Below, piece by piece: positions 23,376 to 33,859 of a stretch of 64,000 bases of DNA. Position numbers and translations under genes: made by a program. How positions within the stretch are numbered: position 1 is the first letter of the stretch; every line of letters starts with the position of its first letter. Below the pieces are notes generated by a model that saw only the letters and a program-made list of their open reading frames with translations, did not search any database and was not told the origin of the DNA. Source of the stretch: Siphonodentalium dalli (taxonomy: Eukaryota; Mollusca; Scaphopoda; Gadilida; Siphonodentaliidae); contig CP136066.1 of NCBI GenBank assembly GCA_032622095.1, forward strand, positions 62,962,609 through 63,026,608, in the 5' to 3' direction.

Positions 23376-23378
23376 TTA

Positions 23379-24869
23379 GGGCGCGTACACATGAAGCTGC
23401 AAGAAAATATCTGCAAGAAAATATCAGGTACAATTGTACTCTGATATTTTCTTGCTGCAAAGATTACGCCCGTGAGAAAGCGGCGGGTTAGTTGACGTTG
23501 ATTGAGCTCAATGTGACTAGTGTTAGTCGTGTTTGTTGAAGTGAATTACTGCGGACAAACAATCTATAGCCCATATCGAATATTCACAGAGTTGTAATGT
23601 GTTATGGGAAATTTAAAATGCCACCTATTTTAACGAGACAGGAACGTGTCCTCGTCGTTGGAGTAGGGATGTGTGTTCAGGGACGCGATGAGCTCTGATG
23701 TATGTACTCATTATGTTCTCATGCACATCTTCCTACTTTTGGTCAAATTTTGGTTTGGTTCATCTATGCATCCCTTCTATGCATACAGTCCAAATTAAAG
23801 TAAAACAACTATATCAATGCATGTGAGGTACCATATTATAAAGCATCCCCATACACGCAGAGGGTTTCCGTTCGGGGTGTCCACCTTGGGAAATTCTAAC
23901 TGCACCCCCCCCCCTTGAATCACAATCAGACCAAACACAAGTTTTCCATAATTCCATTTGCACCCTCCTTGCACCTTAGTGCTCGTAGGCCTAATATTAG
24001 ACCATGGTTCGGCCCGGTGTGCGAAAATTTTGTAATCTGAACAAGAAAATCCTACCATCTAGACTAGCCTCAATCATTCCTAGAGTTGGAAATTTCAAAC
24101 CTGACACCCACTTAGGTTGGAAAATTTACATCTGATGACAATTCCAATGACAATGTTGACCAAATGTATGACAATATTGTTTTCTTAAATTAACTAGCAG
24201 TTTTTGACTTTTGACTGACCACGGGGGAGGGACCAGGACACAAGCTTTCAAAGTGTTGGAAATTTCCAACCTGTCACCCCCTGAGGTTGGAAAGTTTCCA
24301 ACTGATGACCATTTCAGACCAAATTGTTTACCAAAAATAGGAAAATATTCAAATATTGGTTCAAAAACAATTAATTCCCCAAAGTAATTTTTTGAAAATC
24401 AAACTACAAGAACATTTTCAACCTATTGTTGGTGTGAACTTTCTAACAAATGTTTTGGCAGGTATGAAATGTCCAACTGTTGAAAATATTGACCAAAGTT
24501 GGGGTGAGACACACCCCAAGCCCCCCCCCCCCCCTGTCGCGACGTCTCTGTACACACGTATATACATGTATATATAATACATCAGCGGTTCTGACAACCA
24601 ATATAAACTGGAAATACGTAGTATGTTGAAACAGACGATACTATTGATGGATCATAACTCGAGTGCTTGAATTGTTACGATCATATCCCTGCGAGATTAG
24701 TTAACGGATACCGATGGCCACCTATCAAGGTGAACACATATCACCAATTGGCGATAAAATATCAGCGCGCTGCCTTCGTCGAATATTTTCCGGTATTATT
24801 TATTTCATTGGTCAAGTAAGTCACATGGGGCATACCTGATATTTTCTTGCTGGCCATGTGTACGCGCCC
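23379..24869. mobile_element. PIF/Harbinger-type non-autonomous element, 1491 bp
   Basis: The left end starts GGGCGCGTACACATG and the right end finishes CATGTGTACGCGCCC. They are flanked by TTA on both sides (23376-23378 and 24870-24872), the three-base target typical of PIF/Harbinger. Subterminal copies of GCAAGAAAATATC lie near both ends. A palindrome at about 23414-23458, centred on GTACAATTGTAC, lies just inside the left end. No transposase remains. A hAT-like element (23858-24550) is nested within, so this element is the older of the two. Confidence 0.85.
23858..24550 (+). mobile_element. hAT-like non-autonomous element (copy 2), nested
   Basis: It is related to 62051-63101 in reverse. 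It starts CAGAGGGTTTCCG and ends GACGTCTCTG. The flanks CATACACG and TACACACG agree at 6 of 8 positions and may be a decayed 8-bp target duplication. It has runs of C at about 23907 and 24522. No coding capacity is seen. Confidence 0.55.
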
Positions 24870-24872
24870 TTA

Positions 24873-25252
24873 GTGAGACTCAAAGGTTATAGTCTGAAAA
24901 ACAGAACACCGATAGTGCCTTTGTCGATAGTCCAGTTTTCTGTTTTCACAACACCAACAGACAGACTAAAGCAATTACTGATATTCTCGTGCGAAATTAT
25001 TTGCTAAACAAAGAATCCCCAACCCAGGCTGCGATTTGTTCTTATATAAGAGTACACAGAGGCTACAATTATCTAGTATTTTTTGAGTTGATACATGTAC
25101 CAAAATTTATTTAATGAGTGACTGAGTCAAGCGTTTAATTTGACGAGGTTGCGCGATCCGAAATACACATCTGTCTAAGTCACGAATGAGATAATCTGTA
25201 AAATATCCACTCGACACATCTCTATATTTATTATATATCTATATATCTTATA
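24873..25252. other. Non-coding block
   Basis: No gene or element end was seen between the Harbinger-type element and the Helitron-like element. Confidence 0.4.
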
Positions 25253-25266
25253 TCTATATTTGCGAA

Positions 25267-25311
<45 letters not shown>

Positions 25312-28094
25312 TCTATAGAAATTCACAGGGGACCATCTAGATGATGCCAAAGGGGTCTACTAGGAGTAGCTTTGTACGAGAAACATAATGGTCGGGGTTC
25401 GAATTTTCTAAAGTGACGCCGTTGTTGTCAGGGTCAGAAAAGGGGGAGGGGCAGAACAAATATTTGTCGCCGATTGCCACCAAACTTATATATAATCATC
25501 CCCATAATATGAGGAATATAATGGCGTGGTTTAAATATGGCAAAATTTGCGCCGTTCGCGTCAGAGTTGCCCGGAAGGGGGGGGGGGCAGATTGTTTTCT
25601 CTGTCGCCGATTGCCACGAAACTTACATATAATCATCCCCATGATATGAAGAATCCAACGGTGTGGTTTAAATATGTCAAAAGTGGCGTCGTTTGAGTCA
25701 GGGATGAACGGAAGGGGAGAGGGGCACCAAAATTGATAAAAACTAAATTTAGCGCCGATTTCCACCAAATTGATATATATTCTTCTTCATGATACACGGA
25801 ATCTAATTGTGCGATTTACCAACTCCAAATTGTTGTTTTTGGATGAGAGATTGGGAGGGGGTGGGCACTAAATTTGATAATATGTCGCCGATTGCCACCA
25901 CACTTATACAAAATCATCCCCATGGTATGAGGAGTCTAATGGTGTGGCTTTTTATCTGTCAAATGTGGCCTCATTCGAGTCAGGGTTGCATTGAAAGGGA
26001 CAGGGGTACCAAAATTGATGCACACTTTTTTAGCGCCAATTTCCACCAAATTGGTACACGTTCGTATCCATGATACGAGGAATCTAATCGTGATTTAAAG
26101 ACGCCATAGTGGTGCTGTTTGGGTGAGAGATGGAGAGGGGAGGGATTGGCACCAAATTTGATAAAAAACATTGTTTAGTCGCCGATTATCACCAAACTTA
26201 TAAACAATCATATCCATGATATCAGGAGTGTACTCGTGTGTTTAAGGATGTCACAAGTGGGGCCATTCGATTCAGTGGTGTATAGAGATGAGAGGGACAC
26301 AAAAAATTATATCTATATGTTTAGTACCGATTTCCACCAGATTGATACATATTCTTCTCCGTGATACGAGGAATCTTATCGTGTGGTTTAGATACACCAA
26401 ATTGGTGCCCTATGGGTGAGAGATATGGGGACCTTAAATTTGATACGAATTTGTATACTCGCCAATTTTCACCAATTTCATATATATGCATCTCTAATCT
26501 CTAATGAGTCTTAGTGTGTGCAGCTTGAGTCCGAAATAGGGACGGGAGGGTCACCAAAACTGATACAAAATATTTTTAGTACCAATTACCATCAAATTCA
26601 GACGCGTTCTTCTCAAATGATACAAGAAATAAAATCGTGCTGTCTGTCTGTCTTTTTGTCCGTCTGTGTGCGTCCTATATATATATAACTTCACGCGGTA
26701 CAATCGAGATGGCACCAATGCGTTCTAAGAGGGGTAACTTTTTACAAGGAAGATAATGGTGTGGGTTAAAATTTTCTAAAATGACGCTGTTGGTGGGAGG
26801 GGAAATTAAAAAAATATGGTGAAATAGTTTTGTCGCTGATTTCCACCAAACGAATACATAATCACCTTCGCAATATGGTGTTGTTCGCGTCAGCGTTGCA
26901 TCAACAATTGATTTAATAAACCAAATTCCACCAAATTCATACACATTTTTCTCTAATGATATACCATGAATTAAATCAAATTTGGTGTCGTTTGCGTCAC
27001 GGATGGTGAGCGGATATGCACTATCATTGATGAGATTGCTATTCGCCGATATCCACATATAAGTTATATACAGTCACCAGGCCATCTCCATATCATTTTA
27101 AGTAGTTGGGCGTTCACATTTCACAATCCCGACATATGGTGACCCACATAAGTCACATGAACAATTATATCTTCTTTAACAGTCATATCTATATGGGAAT
27201 GGCAATCAAGGCATTCACCCAATGAGCTAACAAAAAGAGATAACTAGAAGAAGCATTAAACGTATATTTATCATTCTATTGAAGAGATACATATATTCGT
27301 GCAAACTGAGAGACCTCGAACCGTCCGAGGTTTGCATATATATAATAACAAAATTTAGTCTGTTCCATTCAATACAGTTTCCACAAAAAGTTACAATTTG
27401 TCAAGAGATATGGAAGGCCTGTTCAAAAATAGTGGTCACAGTGTGCAGTCAAATATAGTTTCTTCTGATATACAAGAAAATGCAGTTAGTAGCACAAGAC
27501 TTTTCAGGATCCTACCAATACTGACAAAGGTTTTTAGAACAGACTAATCGACTGACATAAACAACTCAAAATCTCGCCCTGTGCCTGGCACATGTAGCTG
27601 ATATATTCGCGCAACAACATTGCGTTTAAACTAAGAATATTTAGCCAATATATAGCACCATGAACAGAGGAGCACCTGGAAATTTCTTTGAAACATCTGT
27701 ATCTTCATGGAGATATGATAGCCAGGTGTCCTCGAGATCTTAGTCCAACCCACTAGATTCATTGATTCATCTCAATATGTAAAACCCAATTATCATCTTT
27801 TATCGAGCTAATGTGTTTATGATGTTCATGTATCATATTATAACGTCTAATGTATACGCAGTTGTAAATAAATACTTCATTATTGGTGGAACGAATTAAT
27901 CGCGATAAACAGAATGACAATTGACAAGGTGAGCCACTACTTATATTCCATGACTGTAATAATCATGTTTTGTGATGCTATTTGAATATACAATTTATGA
28001 GAAAACGTATAACACTTTAAGCAAGAGCATTCTCTGTTCCCAACAAATATCCACAGCATACATTATCCTGGGCAACGCCGGGTAACCCTGCTAG
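25253..28094 (+). mobile_element. Helitron-like element(s) filled with ~140-bp minisatellite
   Basis: The 5' side reads A|TCTATATTTGCGAATG and runs into a CTGT tract. The 3' side reads CCTGGGCAACGCCGGG, a short foldback, then TAACCCTG and CTAG|T at 28091-28094, as expected for Helitron termini. Between them a unit with TCGCCGATTTCCACCAAA recurs near 25468, 25603, 25752, 25883, 26032, 26177, 26321, 26458, 26577, 26830 and 27045, spaced mostly 119-149 bp. A second head-like segment (CTGTCTGTCTGTC at 26640) suggests two elements fused head to tail. No Rep/helicase is present. Central tandem repeats are known in Helitron/HINE elements of other invertebrates. Confidence 0.6.
25267..25311. repeat. 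(CTGT)n microsatellite
   Basis: About eleven CTGT units lie near the 5' end of the Helitron-like element. Confidence 0.95.
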
Positions 28095-28198
28095 TTATAT
28101 ATATATACGAGTTTCAAAAGAAATTCGACAGTGACAACAAAAAGATTTTGGAGAATCTCGAAATTTCAAGATAACTTCTCAATATATTGATATCTATA

Positions 28199-28400
28199 TC
28201 TTTATTTACGAATGCATGTCTGTCTGTGTTCTATAGTGTTCATGAGTCAATTGTTACAAAAAAGATAATGTTCTAGACTAAAAAGCTCTAAAGTGAGACA
28301 GTCTGTGTATGGGCAGAAAAAGGGGAGGGGCAACAAATCGATCATATTTTTTTTGTCGTCGATTTCCACCAAATGTATATACATTTATGTTTTAACTCGT
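28199..28400 (+). mobile_element. 5' fragment of a second Helitron-like copy
   Basis: TCTTTATTTACGAATG, a CTGTCTGT tract, GTTCTATAG and one GTCGTCGATTTCCACCAAA unit repeat the order seen at 25253-25490. It starts about 105 bp after the CTAG end of the preceding element and breaks off. Confidence 0.6.
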
Positions 28401-28984
28401 TTCACTCAAACAAACATAACTGATTTATAGAATAACTACGAATTATATTAACGAAGTTTTAATCTAGAAATTCAGGTTAACGATTTGCTTCACATGAACT
28501 GTGCACATCATATATATAGTTATCATTAAATAATCACAAGACTTGTCATATATAAACATGTATCATGCAAAGAAATGAACTTTTGCAGTCTATGTTCTCG
28601 GATGTATTGATGATCAACTTTTTCAAAAGCCAATATAATCGAATAATTATCTACGTTACGAAATGTTGGTGGGAGGGTGGGCCAACCAACCGTGCCCATA
28701 AGAAGCTAAACGAAGAATGAGCGCTAAAATCTTGTTTGCGTTCAAGCACACTTTAGAACAAGAAAACCATAGCTAGAAATGGTAACGCCACCTAGATCAT
28801 ATTATTAGCCATAAATATAAATAATATAATTATAATATAAACAGCTTTCAAATTACATGTGGGAAATTTGGATACTTCCATATACAACGTTTTCCCGTTT
28901 CTCGTGTTATACATTACATTCTTCAAGCTGTCTCGCTTTTTATTACACTGGCTGGTGGGCCCGACTTTGTCCAGGCTGTTCCCA
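28401..28984. other. Non-coding block with a dispersed repeat
   Basis: The segment 28755-28850 (AACCATAGCTAGAAATGGTAACG onward) is related to 6203-6280. CCCGACTTTGTCCAGGCTG near 28950 resembles ends seen on other repeats here. No gene was seen. Confidence 0.45.
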
Positions 28985-29640
28985 TCTGCTTTCCGACGAA
29001 AGGCGCGATTTGACCTTGAATTGACTATTTTTAAAGTCAAGGTCAGGTCGGGGTCATGATTTGAGCCGTCCAAAACACTCCCCGGGGAAAAGTACCACTA
29101 GGTATAAAATTTCGTCGAAATCGGTCCGTTTTACCCGATTTGACCTTGAATTGATAATTTTGAAGGTCAAGGTAAGGTCGGGGTCACGATTTGACACGTC
29201 CAAAACACTCCTCGGACAAAACTACCCCTAGGTATCAAATTTCGTCGAAATCCGCCCGTTTTACCCGATTCGACCTTGAATTGACCATTTTGAAGGTTAA
29301 GGTCAGGGTCACGATTTGACCCGTCCAAAACACTCCCAGGACAAAAGTACGACTAGTTATAAAATTTCATCGAAATCCATCCGTTTTACCGGATTTGACC
29401 TTGGATTGACCACACTGAAGGTCATGGTCAAGTTGGGGTCACGATTTGACCCGTCCAAAACACAACCCGGACAAAAGTACACCTTGGTATCAAATTTCGT
29501 CGAAATCCGTCCGTTTTACCCAATTTGACCTTGAATTGACTATTTTAAAGGTCAAGATCAGGTCGGGGTCACGATTTGACCCGTCCAAAACACTCCTCGG
29601 ACAAAAGTACCCCTATGTGTCAAAATAAGTCGAAATCCAT
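28985..29640. repeat. Minisatellite, five ~130-bp copies
   Basis: The landmark GATTTGACCTTGAATTGA recurs near 29008, 29138, 29269, 29393 and 29523, spaced 124-131 bp. Each unit contains CGTCCAAAACACTCC and TTTCGTCGAAATCC. Open frames through it are repeat artefacts. Confidence 0.92.
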
Positions 29641-30029
29641 CCTTGATTACCACACGATCGCATGCTTTCCAAATGGTGTGGTAATTATCAATATCAGCAC
29701 ATTTTCTAATCTGTGTCGGACTATTTTATTGAGGAAACCGCATTCGAGGTAACACTACAGCTTTTAAAGTGACCCATTCGCAGCATTTACATCGACCTAA
29801 TCCCACATAACACCAGTGGTATTTATATTTTCAAGCACAGAATACACCTGTGGCGTTAACAATCGAGAAACTCGTGCTGAATCGAGTCAAGATCAATCAA
29901 CGCTTATCACGCATGAACAACTATCGCCAATCACCCAGATATGCCCCATCGATTTAACCCCCGTTGATCTGATATTTTCCATTAACACCCTGCTCTCCAA
30001 GTAATTCTTTGTTGAACTTCAATAAAGTA
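29641..30029. other. Non-coding block with a small TTACCACAC foldback
   Basis: ATTACCACAC and GTGTGGTAAT form a 40-bp foldback at about 29648-29687. A similar TTACCACGC/GTGTGGTAA pair lies at 18891-18922. No gene was seen. Confidence 0.4.
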
Positions 30030-30420
30030 ATGTATAATCATCTTCATGTTATGAGGAATCTAATGTGGTGATAAACAGATGTCAACACTGTTCAAGTCAG
30101 TGGCCAGGAGAGTGAGATGCGCATCAAAATCTAATGGTATGTTATAAGGATTCGAAAGTGTTGCCGTACCGTTGGAATCGGGGTGGGGAGGGAGAATGGC
30201 ACCGAAATCGATAAGAAAATGTTTCTGTCGCCGACTTCCACCAAATTTATATATAATCATCTTATGATATGAGGAATCCAATTTGGTGAACACAAGATGT
30301 CGAAGTGTTGCCGTTCGTGTCAGGGCCGACAGAGTGAGATGGGCATCAAAATAGATAAATATTTTTGTCGCCGATTTCCATCAAATGTATCTATAACTAG
30401 AATGCACTCACTGGAGCTGC
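30030..30420. repeat. Fragment of the ~140-bp Helitron minisatellite
   Basis: Two to three units with GTCGCCGACTTCCACCAAA (near 30231) and GTCGCCGATTTCCATCAAA (near 30366), plus the ATATGAGGAATC blocks, match the array at 25.4-27.1 kb. Confidence 0.8.
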
Positions 30421-31240
30421 CTATACTTTCGCCCATCACACATTTGGTATGCTTTGTGATATCTTGCCAACAGCAGTTTGAATCACGGGTGCTGTTCCCT
30501 CTGTTGAGAGATCGATAGAAAATCGAGATATCAAATTTCAGTTCATCCATCGCTGAAATATTCGTGTGTACGGACAGAATATCTCTGTTATCTCCAGTTG
30601 ATCTATTACACTAATGGTGGCCTTAGTAATGACGAACGAGTTGTTTGATATATTTATAGAACAATATAAACATCGCTCATATGAAGGGTGTGAATACGAT
30701 TGGTTGCCGATGATGCAATATATTATATGTCAATTTGGTTACATTACTAGTTTGACTAGAATGCTTTGTGTATGCCATTGTACTTCAGCGGAAAAAAACG
30801 TGAAAAGTCAATTTCAAATTCCGACACAATTAAATAAAAGACACGCGATCATTGGTTAGTCTTTGATTAACAATGTGTCAATGTGAACATGCCCTTAGCG
30901 ACTGATCTACTGTCTGCGGGAACATATCATCAAACTGTCAATTGTGTTGATAATCAAAAAGCTTGTTTTCCCAGTTAATTAATAAGGCGTTTTAATAATC
31001 CATGTTTCAACATATTTTTCAGCACAATTTTGTCTCAATAGAACCATGCGCTCGACTGTTTGGCCGGACATGGTTTATTTGCACATGCGTCTTTCGGGAA
31101 TGTTTTGAACGTCTAATGGACAGTACTATTGCCCACATGTATTTTCCATGCAGGGTATATATATATATATATTTTGAAAGTGTGGAGAGCGCGGGCACAG
31201 GTCGGAATCCGATTTCTTATGTAATTATTTCTATGGAACT
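30421..31240. other. Non-coding block
   Basis: Only short unsupported open frames and an (AT)n run near 31156 were seen. Confidence 0.4.
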
Positions 31241-31424
31241 AGCTAAATTTTGTTAGGTTGTGTCGGAAATTGACATAAATTTTGTTAGGTTGTGTCAGAA
31301 ATTGACATCAATTTTGTTAGGTTGTGTCGGAAATTGACATTGAATAATTTGTTGAGCATTGTTGCCATTCAAAGATGGAACTAGCTAAATTTGTTTGGGT
31401 TGTGTCGGAAATTGACATAAAATA
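31241..31424. repeat. 32-bp tandem repeat at the 3' tail of the Penelope-like element
   Basis: AATTTTGTTAGGTTGTGTCG or a close variant followed by GAAATTGACAT occurs at 31246, 31278 and 31310, and again near 31386 after a spacer. GGAACTAGCTAAATTT occurs both before and inside the array. It begins about 70 bp past the reverse-transcriptase stop codon. Confidence 0.85.
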
Positions 31425-31492
31425 TTGTGTTGAGCACAAACTAAGGATAATGGTGTTGACATAAGCTAAAAGCTAATTGAACTGCGTGTTAA

Positions 31493-33859
31493 TCAAGGTC
31501 TGAGTCTAGATCGAACGAGCATATCTCTCAAACTGGGATTTTTCTTGTAGGCAATAATAACCCGTTTGTCGAGAGGCTCGGTCAATTTAGTGTTTAATAA
31601 TGCAAAGTTTTTTCTGTAAATGTTTGCGATTTCAACATTTCTACGATTGTAGATCAGAGGAAAGCACAAGAAATTTCGAGAAACACCTTTGTAGTCAATG
31701 TTAAGTCCGAACGGAAGATATGTTTTAAGTACGCCCATCCAATGATTTTCGCGTTCTAGGCGTATTGAATCGGTTTGGTCTTCGTCGGCTAGAATTGGTG
31801 TCTGTTCTATTGGCTGAAAGCTGAAATGGGATTTAATGTCATGATTAGATGAGTTGAAATGATCGGAAATTTGCATGTCGAGTTTTTTGCGAACACTGGA
31901 AAGATGATTAGACATTCTAACTTTGAGAGAGGTTTTTGTTTGTCCAACATATTGTATACGGCATCTTTTGCATGTGATTAAGTAAATTACATTTTTAGAA
32001 TCACAATTAAGTTCGCTATGCATTTGATACGATATGCGTGTTTGTTCGCTGGTGAAAGTGTTACTAGTATTGATATATCCTATTGTATTGATGTAACATC
32101 GTTTTTTGTGACAAAATGAGGCTGAACCATTACCCAACACCGGCCGGTTGTGCCGTATCCTTGTTGGTTCAGTCGATGTTGGGTCATGGCGTGACGAGTT
32201 CAATTCTCTGAGAGTTTCGGACTTTACTTGGCGCAGTAATCTACTAGAGTAGCCGCGCGGTCGTAAAGCCTGGAAAAGCACTGAACAAGCTTGATTTAGG
32301 TCGCTTCTGTTCGTGCAGTTCCGGTGATATCGAATGATTTGAGATTTAATCAATCCATTGAAAAGTTTTGGCGGATGGAAAGATTTACGATGAAGTAGCT
32401 GGTGAGAATCCGTTGGTTTCGTAAAAAGTTTTGTATCTAAAATGTTGCATGATGTAAATTGTGGGCCCTTAAATATTGTTAAATCAAGGAAATCAATGCT
32501 GGTTTGCGATATTGATTCTTTGAGTTTGATTGATTCGTCATGACTGTTCAAGATGTCCAAGAACACCCTAAACTCATCCAGACCATGAGTCCAAATGATA
32601 AATATGTCGTCCAAGAATCTATAATAGGCTAATGGTTGTTTATCAGATTTGGCCAGGGCGCCTTTCTCCCACTCTGCAACAAAAATTGAGGCAAAATTAG
32701 GACTAAACTTCTTGCCCATACTGCAGCCGGAGACCTGTAAATAATATCGTCCATTAAATTCAAAGTCATTCCCTTTAAGAGAAAGTTCTAATAATTGAAG
32801 TAGTTCATCTCCAGGTCTATGAGGATCATGGTGGAAATCAAATGCATTCTTAATTGACTTTAATCCGGCATCGATTCCAATATTTGTATACATAGATTCC
32901 ACGTCGAGACTAATTAGGTAAGCAGAAGATGGAACTTCAATTTTCGACAATTTAATGAGGAAGTCCTCCGTGTCTTTTAGATAGCTCGGATGGCGGGTAG
33001 CAATTGGTTTCAAATAGAAATCAATAAACTCCGAAATGTGGTACGACTCCGAAGCCACGTCGCTGATGATGGGGCGACCGGGTGGTGTGTATGGATTAGT
33101 CCAACAGCTCAAAGGTTTGTGTATTTTAGGTAGCAAATAAAATGTCCTATTATTGGATTCAGGTTTTGCAATTAGATACTGAACATGTTTTTTCTTTAAA
33201 ACGTCCTGGTCCAGCAAGCTTTTGAGAATGAGATTGAATTTTAAAACATTGGATTTCCAAATTGGCCCATCCAATGGTTTGTAATATTTAGTGTTGCTTA
33301 ATTGGCGCGTCGCTTCTAGAATGTAATTTTCTTTAGACATGATGACGAGCGAGCTGCCTTTGTCACAAGGTTTGATTACAATGTTTTTATTGCTGCGAAG
33401 AGTTTTTAGTGCAGTTCTTTCAACTTTAGTGAGGTTATCCTCGTTGTGAAATTTTGGTAAATTTGTGATGTCGGTTTTGACTAAGCCAGCGACCTCGGGA
33501 ATGGAGTGGTCAATCTGGCGATCAGAGGGGGTCCATATCGAAGGTTCTTTAAATTGATCTTTTAAACCTGTCGAATTGCGAAAGAAATCAGCCATAGCTG
33601 TTACTTCCCTAAATTGCATGCTTGCTGGACCGCCGTTCATTTCCATGGCATACATAGAGTCTGGTAAAACCAATGTTCCATCCTCCGTCTCAACAACATG
33701 TGGTGTTTCTTTGAGATCGGGTGGGGTAGGAACAAAGGTTAGACCATACCTAAGTATTGATTTCTCACCAGCGCTCAGGGAAAGGTCGGGTACAAGATTG
33801 ACTATCTCGGTGCCGAGACCGACTCTTTCCGCATGGCTGATGCCCTTCTGAGGAATTAG
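31493..33859 (-). CDS. Penelope-type reverse transcriptase with GIY-YIG endonuclease (ORF2)
   Basis: Copies element RNA into DNA and nicks the target. The frame is open from 33871 and would be entered by -1 frameshifting at 33859, giving 788 residues; the alternative is internal initiation. The N-terminal part has GLTFVPTPPDLK. Using residues counted from codon 33673: IKPCDKGSSLVIM at about 100-112, YLLPKIHKP at 179-187, PPGRPIISD at 197-205, SLDVESMYTNI with the first catalytic Asp at 257, and YRFLDDIFIIW with the catalytic Asp pair at 355-356. A Cys-rich linker (CHKKRC at 521-526) follows. The GIY-YIG signature then appears as VIYLITCKRC at 562-571 and YVGQT at 575-579. All expected catalytic motifs are present. 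Canonical C-terminal GIY-YIG order places it among animal Penelope-like elements rather than Athena- or Naiad-type ones. Confidence 0.93.
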   Translation of the reverse strand, partial: LIPQKGISHAERVGLGTEIVNLVPDLSLSAGEKSILRYGLTFVPTPPDLKETPHVVETEDGTLVLPDSMYAMEMNGGPASMQFREVTAMADFFRNSTGLKDQFKEPSIWTPSDRQIDHSIPEVAGLVKTDITNLPKFHNEDNLTKVERTALKTLRSNKNIVIKPCDKGSSLVIMSKENYILEATRQLSNTKYYKPLDGPIWKSNVLKFNLILKSLLDQDVLKKKHVQYLIAKPESNNRTFYLLPKIHKPLSCWTNPYTPPGRPIISDVASESYHISEFIDFYLKPIATRHPSYLKDTEDFLIKLSKIEVPSSAYLISLDVESMYTNIGIDAGLKSIKNAFDFHHDPHRPGDELLQLLELSLKGNDFEFNGRYYLQVSGCSMGKKFSPNFASIFVAEWEKGALAKSDKQPLAYYRFLDDIFIIWTHGLDEFRVFLDILNSHDESIKLKESISQTSIDFLDLTIFKGPQFTSCNILDTKLFTKPTDSHQLLHRKSFHPPKLFNGLIKSQIIRYHRNCTNRSDLNQACSVLFQALRPRGYSSRLLRQVKSETLRELNSSRHDPTSTEPTRIRHNRPVLGNGSASFCHKKRCYINTIGYINTSNTFTSEQTRISYQMHSELNCDSKNVIYLITCKRCRIQYVGQTKTSLKVRMSNHLSSVRKKLDMQISDHFNSSNHDIKSHFSFQPIEQTPILADEDQTDSIRLERENHWMGVLKTYLPFGLNIDYKGVSRNFLCFPLIYNRRNVEIANIYRKNFALLNTKLTEPLDKRVIIAYKKNPSLRDMLVRSRLRP

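Noticed and set aside
25390-25410. B-box-like GGTTCGAAT suggesting a tRNA gene
   Set aside because: No A-box, acceptor stem or cloverleaf can be drawn around it. The sequence belongs to the Helitron-like element.
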